A stretch of 64,000 bases of DNA from assembly GCA_943788165.1 (NCBI GenBank), contig CALSPF010000001.1, positions 889,248-953,247 on the forward strand, given 5' to 3'. Under the pieces are notes generated by a model. It ran no database searches, was not told the origin of the DNA, and worked only from the letters and a program-made list of their open reading frames with translations. How positions within the stretch are numbered: the first letter of the stretch is position 1; every line of letters starts with the position of its first letter. The stretch comes from an uncultured Flavobacteriaceae bacterium (GTDB lineage Bacteria; Bacteroidota; Bacteroidia; Flavobacteriales; Flavobacteriaceae). This document shows positions 27,932 to 34,951 of the stretch, one piece after another. Made by a program: the position numbers and the translations under genes.

Positions 27932-28947
27932 TTGTGTTTTTTTTCTAAAGATTCTAAGCGTTTTACAATAGAGGGAAAACGTTTAAAATAAATGTAAGAT
28001 TTTATGTAATCGTTATAACTAAATGCTGGTGTACCGTAAAGCGTTTTCTTGTCCTCTACACTACTTGTTACACCTGACTGACCTTGAATGCTAACGTTGT
28101 CGCCAATTTTTAAATGACCTATGATACCAACTTGGCCACCAATAATGCAATTTTTACCGATTTTAGTAGAACCAGCAATACCAGTTTGTGCTGCAATAAC
28201 GGTATGCTCGCCAATTTCTACATTGTGTGCAATTTGTATTTGGTTGTCTAGCTTAACGCCTTTTCCAATTTTGGTTGCTCCAAGTGTGGCCCTGTCTATC
28301 GTTGAATTTGCTCCTATATCTACATGGTCTGCAATGAGAACACAACCCGTTTGGGGTATTTTCTTGTAGGTTCCGTCTTCTTTTGGCGCAAAACCAAAAC
28401 CGTCGGATCCAACAACACAGCCACTATGGATGACACAATATGTTCCCATTTGAGTATCAGAATGGATGATTGAATGGGGATGAATTACAGAATCATCTCC
28501 AACAACAACATTGTCTTCAATAATGACATGCGAATGGATTGCCACATTTTTCCCTATGGTAACATTATTGCCGATTACGGCATAATGCCCAACATAGCAA
28601 CTGTCATCTATGCTTGTATCATTTCCAATTATAGCTGTTTTTTCTACTCCAGCTTTCGCTTTTTGTTGGCTATTGTAATATTCCAAAAGAGTGGTAAATG
28701 CCTGGTAAGCGTCTGTAACTCTTATCAATGTTGGAGTAAGCACTTTCTCTGATTTGAAATCATGGTTTACAATAACCAAAGATGCATTGGTAGAATAAAT
28801 ATGCGGAGTGTATTTTGGGTTGGCCAGGAAGGTTAACGAACCATGGGTTCCTTCCTCAATTTTTGATAATTGCGAAACCTCCAAAGTATCATCACCATCT
28901 ACTGTACCATTGATAATTGTTGCGATTTGTGCAGCCGTAAGTTTCAT
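27928..28947 (-). CDS. lpxD: UDP-3-O-acylglucosamine N-acyltransferase
   Basis: Third enzyme of lipid A synthesis, 339 residues. The N-terminal uridine-binding domain ([20 protein letters not shown]) is followed by a long hexapeptide beta-helix with [33 protein letters not shown] and the catalytic histidine region [14 protein letters not shown]. The C-terminal helix is [19 protein letters not shown]. It heads a tightly spaced run of seven genes, and a TACTTTTG promoter element lies 5 bp upstream of the start. Confidence 0.96.
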   Translation of the reverse strand: MKLTAAQIATIINGTVDGDDTLEVSQLSKIEEGTHGSLTFLANPKYTPHIYSTNASLVIVNHDFKSEKVLTPTLIRVTDAYQAFTTLLEYYNSQQKAKAGVEKTAIIGNDTSIDDSCYVGHYAVIGNNVTIGKNVAIHSHVIIEDNVVVGDDSVIHPHSIIHSDTQMGTYCVIHSGCVVGSDGFGFAPKEDGTYKKIPQTGCVLIADHVDIGANSTIDRATLGATKIGKGVKLDNQIQIAHNVEIGEHTVIAAQTGIAGSTKIGKNCIIGGQVGIIGHLKIGDNVSIQGQSGVTSSVEDKKTLYGTPAFSYNDYIKSYIYFKRFPSIVKRLESLEKKHK

Positions 28948-28952
28948 TAGTG

Positions 28953-28960
28953 CAAAAGTA
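28953..28960 (-). promoter_or_regulatory. -7 element (TACTTTTG) before lpxD
   Basis: An exact TAnnTTTG match 5 bp before the lpxD ATG, in the 27-bp gap after the HD-hydrolase gene. It would produce an almost leaderless lpxD transcript. Confidence 0.4.
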
Positions 28961-28974
28961 TAAAAATTAAGGAA

Positions 28975-30189
28975 CTATTTGGATTTTGGATAGCAGAGAT
29001 AATGCTTTATTTCTGTTGTAGAGAAGGTTTTTCCATCAAAAAGAGAAGAAAAGTCTTCTAGGGAATAGACATCTCCCTTTTGACTTAGTACTTTAATTGG
29101 ATTTTCATTGGTATATACTTTGCAGGAGATTCGGTTGGAAAAGACAAAATTGGTTACATATTCTTCCGTAAAACCTGCTGCACTGAGTTTTTGTTTTCGC
29201 TTCTCAATTTGAAAATCAGTAAAGGGTTCTTTTTGGTACTTCATTTTCATCAAGTCTCTATTGAGTAGTCTTTTGGAAAAAGAAGCCAATATATCATCAG
29301 GGTGGTATTGCCATTGTTTCAAGGCAGCATAAATATCGTTATCATCTAAATGACTAAATTGTTCGAGCACCGCAGAAGAGTTGGGATTCAATTTATCTTG
29401 CGACATAAAAAACATTAAATCATTGGTCATGGAAACCGCAACACCTTGTTTAATTATTTTCCGAACATATTGTATGGTATTGCACAATAAGAGTTCTGCC
29501 ACCAAACCAGTTTTGTGCAAATAGACTTGCCAGTACATTAATCGCCTTGCCATAATGAATTTTTCGATGGAAAAAAGCCCATTTTCTTCAACCACTACTT
29601 GATCGTCAACAACATTTAACATCTCGATTATTCGGTGGCTATTAATATTACCTTCGGTTGCTCCAGTATAAAAACTATCCCGCTTTAAATAATCTAGTCG
29701 GTCAATGTCGAGTTGACTTGAGACCAATTGATGCATGAATTTTCGTCGGTATTTATTCGCATAGATAGAAATTGCTAGCGATAATTTCCCATCAAACTCT
29801 TTGTTGAGTAGTTCCATAAAACCTAAAGAAAGTAATTCATGATTCACCCCCAAAAAGATTGTTCGCTCAATTGCATGCGAAAAAGGACCATGTCCAATGT
29901 CATGCAATAAAATTGCTACTGCCAAAGCTTCTTTCTCTTCTTCTGAAATAGCTACATGCTTTCGCTGTAATGTTTCTACCGTTTTATTCATTAAGTGCAT
30001 TGCACCCAGGGCATGTTCAAAACGACTGTGTCGAGCTCCAGGATAGACCAACGAAGAAAGCCCCATTTGTGAAATCCTGCGCAATCGCTGAAAATAGGGA
30101 TGTTCCAATAAATCAAAAAGTAATTTCGATTCTACTCTAATAAATCCGTAAATTGGATCGTTTAATACAGGGAGTTTGTTCGCTTTCAA
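28975..30189 (-). CDS. HD-domain phosphohydrolase (dNTPase-like)
   Basis: About 404 residues. HD motif histidines are in MGLSSLVYPGARHSRFEHAL and ILLHDIGHGPFSHAIE near residues 55-120 (H...HD...D pattern). It resembles the SAMHD1/dGTPase group of HD hydrolases, and the substrate is not known. No ATG fits well. TTG 30189 (MKANKLPVLNDPIYGFI) is the likely start, because the only upstream ATG (30228) lies inside the divergent porX gene. The promoter region is shared with porX within fewer than 40 bp. Confidence 0.85.
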   Translation of the reverse strand: MKANKLPVLNDPIYGFIRVESKLLFDLLEHPYFQRLRRISQMGLSSLVYPGARHSRFEHALGAMHLMNKTVETLQRKHVAISEEEKEALAVAILLHDIGHGPFSHAIERTIFLGVNHELLSLGFMELLNKEFDGKLSLAISIYANKYRRKFMHQLVSSQLDIDRLDYLKRDSFYTGATEGNINSHRIIEMLNVVDDQVVVEENGLFSIEKFIMARRLMYWQVYLHKTGLVAELLLCNTIQYVRKIIKQGVAVSMTNDLMFFMSQDKLNPNSSAVLEQFSHLDDNDIYAALKQWQYHPDDILASFSKRLLNRDLMKMKYQKEPFTDFQIEKRKQKLSAAGFTEEYVTNFVFSNRISCKVYTNENPIKVLSQKGDVYSLEDFSSLFDGKTFSTTEIKHYLCYPKSK

Positions 30190-30218
30190 ATAGTGGATTT
30201 TCAACAAATATAAATAAT

Positions 30219-31769
30219 ATGCAACCAATTCAAATCTTATGGGTAGATGATGAAGTAGATTTACTCAAACCGCATTTTATTTTTCTTGAATCAAAAGGTT
30301 ATCAAGCCCATGCCTGTACCAATGGCCAGGAAGCAATCGAATTGGTCAATGCACAGCATTTTGACGTGATTTTGTTGGATGAAAATATGCCCGGTCTCAA
30401 TGGCCTCGAAACCCTGTCCATACTTAAAACACAACATCCAAACCTTCCGGTAATAATGGTTACCAAGAATGAGGAAGAACGAATCATGGAAGATGCCATT
30501 GGCTCTAAAATATCTGACTACCTAATAAAACCTGTTAAACCCAGTCAGGTTCTGTTGTCGCTTAAAAAGATTTTGAACCACAAAAGTTTAATTTCAGAAA
30601 AAACCACCCATAATTATCAAAAAGAATTTCAGAAAATTAGTCTTGAGCTAATGGACATTAATACCCATGAAGAATGGGCTGCATTTTATAAAAAACTTGT
30701 TTTTTGGGAATTGGAATTACAAGACCTTGATGATTCTTATATGATGGAAATCTTTGAAAATCAATTGAAAGAGGCAAATGCTCTGTTTGGTAAATTTATC
30801 GAGCGTAATTACAAAGCGTGGCTCGATTTTCCAGAAACGGCTCCCATATTGTCCCACCGCATATTTAAGGAAAAAATAGAAGCAAAGTTAAAAGAGAACT
30901 CCCCTACCTTGCTTTTGGTCATAGACAACCTTCGCTGGGATCAATGGAAAACGATTGAACCCACATTATCAAAATACTACCAAAAGAAAGAAGAGGACAT
31001 GTACTACAGCCTCTTGCCAACAGCAACACAATATGCACGAAACGCATTGTTTGCTGGTTTAATGCCTAATGACATTAGGCAGCAATACCCTCAATACTGG
31101 AAAGATGATACCGATGAAGGGGGTAAAAACATGTTCGAAGAAGAGTTGCTATTATCGCAATTAAATCGACTCCAAATAAAGGGTAAATTCAGTTACAAGA
31201 AAATCACTCAGCTAAAAGCAGCCAAATTACTCGCAGAGCAAATGCAAAATCACAAAGAGGATACTTTATTGACCATTGTTTATAATTTCGTTGACATGAT
31301 TTCTCATGCAAAATCTGAAATGGAAATTATTAAAGAATTAGCCTCAGACGACAAAGGATATAGATCTTTAACGGACAGTTGGTTTAAAAATGCTCCACTT
31401 CTTGATATAATTCAAGCTGCACAAAAGCTTGGTTTTAGCCTTATTGTAACAACAGACCATGGCACTATTAACGTAAAAAATTCTGTTGAAGTTGTGGGCG
31501 ATAAAGAGTCTAGCCAGAATTTGCGCTACAAAACTGGGAGAAGCCTCAAATATCCTGCTAAGAAAGTGATGGAGGCCAGAGACCCAGAGTCCTATAAACT
31601 TCCGAGACTAGGTTTAAACAGTTCGTTTATCTTTGCCAAAGAAGCCAATTACTTCGTTTACCCAAAAAACTATCATCACTACGCTACATTATTTCAAAAC
31701 ACATATCAACATGGAGGTATTTCTTTGGAGGAAATACTAATTCCTTTTGTATTTTTGACCCCAAAATAG
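30219..31769 (+). CDS. porX: PorX: response regulator with PglZ domain (T9SS regulator)
   Basis: A 516-residue protein from ATG 30219 (MQPIQILWVDDEVDLLKPHF). The receiver domain (residues 1-120) has the acidic pair VDDE, the phospho-acceptor Asp in VILLDENMPGLNGL near residue 54, the conserved K in YLIKPVKPSQ. The PglZ alkaline-phosphatase-like domain (residues about 200-510) carries LLLVIDNLRWDQW (metal Asp and Thr/Ser region), LLPTATQYARNALFAGLMP, LIVTTDHGTINV and YQHGGISLEE, which supply metal ligands. Established work on Porphyromonas and Flavobacterium shows PorX with PorY controls type IX secretion and gliding; recent structures show a zinc-dependent phosphodiesterase. Confidence 0.95.
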   Translation: MQPIQILWVDDEVDLLKPHFIFLESKGYQAHACTNGQEAIELVNAQHFDVILLDENMPGLNGLETLSILKTQHPNLPVIMVTKNEEERIMEDAIGSKISDYLIKPVKPSQVLLSLKKILNHKSLISEKTTHNYQKEFQKISLELMDINTHEEWAAFYKKLVFWELELQDLDDSYMMEIFENQLKEANALFGKFIERNYKAWLDFPETAPILSHRIFKEKIEAKLKENSPTLLLVIDNLRWDQWKTIEPTLSKYYQKKEEDMYYSLLPTATQYARNALFAGLMPNDIRQQYPQYWKDDTDEGGKNMFEEELLLSQLNRLQIKGKFSYKKITQLKAAKLLAEQMQNHKEDTLLTIVYNFVDMISHAKSEMEIIKELASDDKGYRSLTDSWFKNAPLLDIIQAAQKLGFSLIVTTDHGTINVKNSVEVVGDKESSQNLRYKTGRSLKYPAKKVMEARDPESYKLPRLGLNSSFIFAKEANYFVYPKNYHHYATLFQNTYQHGGISLEEILIPFVFLTPK

Positions 31770-31774
31770 CACAG

Positions 31775-32182
31775 GTGATAAAATCATATGCATTGAATGA
31801 AATTGAGACTGTAGTGAAGGAAATACTCCCTTTGCTAAAATCGAATGTAATTCGTTTTAAAGGTGAAATGGGGGCAGGAAAGACTACTTTAATTCAAATT
31901 ATTTGTGCTGCTTTAGGCGTTCAAGACGTTGTTTCTAGTCCTACGTTCTCTTTGATCAACGAATACCAAGATACGGTTGGTGAAAGTATTTATCATTTTG
32001 ATTGTTATCGCATTGAGTCAGAAGACGAAGCCCTGGATTTTGGCGCCGAGGAATACCTCTATTCTGAAAATTTATGCCTTATTGAGTGGGCAGAAAACAT
32101 AGCTTCTCTCCTTCCAGAGGATACGCAAACAATTGAACTCGAGAAGACAGGTACACACACAAGAACACTAACACTATCATAA
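31775..32182 (+). CDS. tsaE: tRNA threonylcarbamoyladenosine biosynthesis ATPase TsaE
   Basis: A 135-residue P-loop ATPase required for t6A modification of ANN-decoding tRNAs. The Walker A motif is FKGEMGAGKTTLI near residue 36. SPTFSLINEY, the DCYRI motif and CLIEWAENI, all typical, follow. It starts at GTG 31775, five bases after the porX stop, and porX-tsaE adjacency suggests co-transcription. Partners TsaB and TsaD are not in the window. Confidence 0.94.
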   Translation: MIKSYALNEIETVVKEILPLLKSNVIRFKGEMGAGKTTLIQIICAALGVQDVVSSPTFSLINEYQDTVGESIYHFDCYRIESEDEALDFGAEEYLYSENLCLIEWAENIASLLPEDTQTIELEKTGTHTRTLTLS

Positions 32183-32186
32183 TACT

Positions 32187-32552
32187 ATGGAATTTTTACA
32201 TCGCTTAGGGTACTATTTAGGAGGATTTTCCATTGGCTTGGTCTTGTTGTTTTTTATTTTCAATGGTAAACGAACCCAATGTCATTACGGCCCTGAGGCA
32301 AGGGTATTGGATAATTTATCGGATAAAAATTGGACGATTAACGCATCTTTAACTCCTGGCATTCAACTGGACAGCCTGCAGATTCAGGGCCTTTTGAATG
32401 CAGCTGACGTGGATTTTGCTGCAAGCAATACTGCTTTAGATAGTTGTAAAGTCTACGTATTAAATAGCTATTTTAAAAAACGTCCCGTGCAATTGAGCGT
32501 TGAAAACTGTAGACGCAAAGTGAGTCTTACAACTTTTTCATATAAAGACTAG
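32187..32552 (+). CDS. DUF4258 domain protein with N-terminal membrane helix
   Basis: A 121-residue protein with one transmembrane helix (LGYYLGGFSIGLVLLFFIFN, residues 7-26). A globular domain follows, with two Cys-containing segments (RTQCHYGPEARVL and ALDSCKVYVLNS). It matches the Bacteroidota DUF4258 proteins whose start FxxRxGYYLGGFSIG is conserved. Function is unknown. It lies five bases after tsaE, and its stop shares CTAG with the convergent proline dehydrogenase gene, so there is no terminator between them. Confidence 0.82.
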   Translation: MEFLHRLGYYLGGFSIGLVLLFFIFNGKRTQCHYGPEARVLDNLSDKNWTINASLTPGIQLDSLQIQGLLNAADVDFAASNTALDSCKVYVLNSYFKKRPVQLSVENCRRKVSLTTFSYKD

Positions 32553-33715
32553 CTAAGTTTTCGCCTTTTGCGTTCCTTTTGAATCAATTCAAGCTCTCGA
32601 ACTGTCTGTCCTTCAACAGAGGTATTTTCTTCTGCTCGTCGAATCAAATAGGGCAACACATCTTTTACTGGACCAAACGGTAAGTATTTTGACACCAAGA
32701 ATCCAGCACGAGCTAAATTAAAACTGATGTGATCACTCATTCCATACAATTGGCCAAACCATATGTGCGAATGATCTTTTGCAATTCCACGTTCAGCTAA
32801 AGCTTCTATTATTGCATACGTACTGTCTTCATTGTGACTTCCAAAATACAAGGAAAAATGATCAATATTATCCAGCATATAAACCCATGCTGCATTAAAA
32901 TTCTTGTCGGTTTCCTGTTTTGATGAGCATATAGGGTTGAAATAGTTAAATTCTTTTGCGCGCGCGCCTTCTTTTTCCATGTATGCGCCGCGAACAAGCT
33001 TGACACCCGCAATAAAGTTTTCTTCTTTAGCCTTCTCCCCTAAATAAGACAAATAGTTCAGTTTATCTTTCAAGTATAGTTGTGTAGTGATATGAATCAA
33101 AGCATTTGACTTGTTGTAAATAGACATCATCTCCTCTACCAATTCATTAATCGCCGGTTGCAACCAACTTTCTTCTGCATCTACCAGTAGCATCATATTA
33201 TGTTTTTTGGCTACCTCACAACAGCGTATGAAACGGTTGCGAATTCTTTCCCAAGCAGCAGATTCTTTAGCTGTTAATGCTTCTTGTCTACTTTTCTTTA
33301 AGTACAATTCTGGATGACCAAAGCCCGTTGGTTTAAAAACAGTAAAAGGAATATTAGCTGAAGTTGCCGATAGTTCTATGGTTGCAATTATGTTCGTCAA
33401 ACATTCATCTAAGCTAATTTCTGCTTTGGCACCCTCTACTGAATAATCCAGTACTGAGTAAACATTTTGTTCTGCTAGAGAATTAACAACGGTGATAGAC
33501 TCTGAAGCACTTGTCCCACTACAAAAATGATCAAAAACCGTGGCACGAATTAAGCCCTCAACTGGCAAATGAGATTTTAAGGCAAACTGAGCGATATTGG
33601 TTCCTATGCGAACCAATGGCTGATTGGCGATTAGACGAAACAAAAAATATGCTCGCTCAAGAGATGCATCACTTTTTGAAGCAAATGCTACTTCAGTATT
33701 CTCGAATAACTTCAT
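32549..33715 (-). CDS. Proline dehydrogenase
   Basis: A 388-residue FAD-dependent enzyme oxidising proline to pyrroline-5-carboxylate. Barrel strands are visible in TVFKPTGFGHPELYLKKSRQ, LLVDAEESWLQPAINE and AGVKLVRGAYMEKEGARAKE. The C-terminal signature is YLPFGPVKDVLPYLIRRAEE. It is the monofunctional type. Its product needs a separate P5C dehydrogenase that is not in this window. The 5' leader contains two hairpins, one of them a perfect intrinsic terminator, so expression may be controlled by attenuation. Confidence 0.92.
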   Translation of the reverse strand: MKLFENTEVAFASKSDASLERAYFLFRLIANQPLVRIGTNIAQFALKSHLPVEGLIRATVFDHFCSGTSASESITVVNSLAEQNVYSVLDYSVEGAKAEISLDECLTNIIATIELSATSANIPFTVFKPTGFGHPELYLKKSRQEALTAKESAAWERIRNRFIRCCEVAKKHNMMLLVDAEESWLQPAINELVEEMMSIYNKSNALIHITTQLYLKDKLNYLSYLGEKAKEENFIAGVKLVRGAYMEKEGARAKEFNYFNPICSSKQETDKNFNAAWVYMLDNIDHFSLYFGSHNEDSTYAIIEALAERGIAKDHSHIWFGQLYGMSDHISFNLARAGFLVSKYLPFGPVKDVLPYLIRRAEENTSVEGQTVRELELIQKERKRRKLS

Positions 33716-33752
33716 GTAAAGTTTTCGGTAAAAGTCGAGAAAAAAATTGGAG

Positions 33753-33783
33753 AAAAAAAAACAGCTCTTTGAAAAAAGAACTG
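33753..33783 (-). terminator. Intrinsic terminator in the proline dehydrogenase leader
   Basis: On the minus strand CAGTTCTTT, loop TTTC, AAAGAGCTG and nine Ts form a 9-bp stem with one G-U pair. It lies 38 bp upstream of the proline dehydrogenase start and downstream of its likely promoter, a position expected of an attenuator rather than an end-of-gene terminator. Confidence 0.6.
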
Positions 33784-33826
33784 CCTCTTTATAAATAAAT
33801 ATAGTTTTGTATATTTATTTGAGGCA
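33782..33826 (-). promoter_or_regulatory. Upstream hairpin competing with the leader terminator
   Basis: In the minus direction TGCCTC pairs with GAGGCA, and a perfect 11-bp AT-rich stem (AAATAAATATA with TATATTTATTT, 6-nt loop) lies between. A 5-nt bulge separates the two stems. The GAGGCA arm uses bases 33782-33783 that also start the terminator stem, so the two structures partly exclude each other. Confidence 0.45.
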
Positions 33827-33829
33827 CTA

Positions 33830-33837
33830 TAAACATA
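33830..33837 (-). promoter_or_regulatory. Candidate -7 element (TATGTTTA) of proline dehydrogenase
   Basis: One mismatch to TAnnTTTG on the minus strand. A TTTT lies about 18 bp upstream. Transcription would begin just at the base of the leader hairpin. Confidence 0.3.
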
Positions 33838-33863
33838 CGTTACTTTTTCCGAATTAAAAGGTG

Positions 33864-33871
33864 TAAATTTG
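33864..33871 (+). promoter_or_regulatory. -7 element (TAAATTTG) of aroB
   Basis: An exact TAnnTTTG match 9 bp before ATG 33881, which supports choosing that ATG over TTG 33869, which overlaps the element. Confidence 0.5.
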
Positions 33872-33880
33872 TCAAAGTTT

Positions 33881-34951
33881 ATGGAGATTTTACAAACACA
33901 CAATCACAGCATTTTTTTTGCAAATGGAACTTTTGATTTTTTCTCAAATTTAATTGAGTCAAACAATTATTCCTCCCTCTTTGTTTTAGTCGATAGTAAT
34001 ACCGAAACGCACTGTTTACCTCGTTTTCTAGCGAAGTACCCATTGCCAGAAAACCTTGAAGTAATTTCAATTGAAGCAGGAGAAGAACACAAGCATATCG
34101 AAACCTGTCTTGGTGTTTGGGAAGCATTATCTGAATTAGGCGCAGACCGAAAAAGTTTACTCATCAACCTTGGCGGTGGTGTCGTAACTGATCTAGGCGG
34201 ATTTGTCGCAGCAACATTTAAACGCGGTATTGACTTTATTAATATTCCCACTTCCCTACTCGCGATGGTTGATGCATCGGTTGGTGGAAAAACAGGTGTT
34301 GATTTGGGACCCTTAAAAAACCAGGTTGGTTTAATTATCAACCCACAGGGAGTTGTTATTGACCCCATATTCCTTGATAGCTTGCCAGCAAACGAATACC
34401 GCAGTGGTTATGCAGAAATGCTAAAGCACGGTCTTATCCAAGATCCTGCTTACTGGAAGAGACTTGCCGACTTTAGCTCAATCAATACCTCAGATATCAC
34501 CCAGCACATCAAGCATTCGGTTGGAATTAAACTCAACGTTGTTACCGAAGACCCAACAGAGCAGTCCTTGCGGAAAATATTGAATTTTGGTCACACACTA
34601 GGACATGCGATAGAATCCTATTTCTTGACAGAAGAAAATAAAACGACTTTATTACACGGTGAGGCTATTGCCATTGGGATGATTCTTGAAGCCTTCCTAT
34701 CTCGTGAATTGCTTGGCATGCATGCTGATCAATGCAAGGAAATTAAAACAGTGTTTACTGCAATCTACCCTAAAGTGAATTTCGAGCAAGATGACTTAGA
34801 AGCCATCAATAAGCTCTTGGTCTTTGACAAAAAGAATAGTCATGGGAAAGTGAAATTTGCTTTGCTTAAAGCAATTGGCCAACCCCAATGGGATATTGAG
34901 GTTACCAGCGCTTTACTTACTTCCGCTTTTGCTTATTATCGAGAAGCCTAG
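33881..34951 (+). CDS. aroB: 3-dehydroquinate synthase
   Basis: Second enzyme of the shikimate pathway, 356 residues from ATG 33881. NAD-binding GGGVVTDLGGFVAATFKRGI and TSLLAMVDASVGGKTGVDLG are near residue 100. Zinc ligands are in RSGYAEMLKHGLI, LNFGHTLGHAIES and LLHGEAIAIGM. The gene stands alone with its own promoter. Its TAG stop overlaps the ppc stop in the opposite strand by CTAG (34948-34951). Confidence 0.95.
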   Translation: MEILQTHNHSIFFANGTFDFFSNLIESNNYSSLFVLVDSNTETHCLPRFLAKYPLPENLEVISIEAGEEHKHIETCLGVWEALSELGADRKSLLINLGGGVVTDLGGFVAATFKRGIDFINIPTSLLAMVDASVGGKTGVDLGPLKNQVGLIINPQGVVIDPIFLDSLPANEYRSGYAEMLKHGLIQDPAYWKRLADFSSINTSDITQHIKHSVGIKLNVVTEDPTEQSLRKILNFGHTLGHAIESYFLTEENKTTLLHGEAIAIGMILEAFLSRELLGMHADQCKEIKTVFTAIYPKVNFEQDDLEAINKLLVFDKKNSHGKVKFALLKAIGQPQWDIEVTSALLTSAFAYYREA

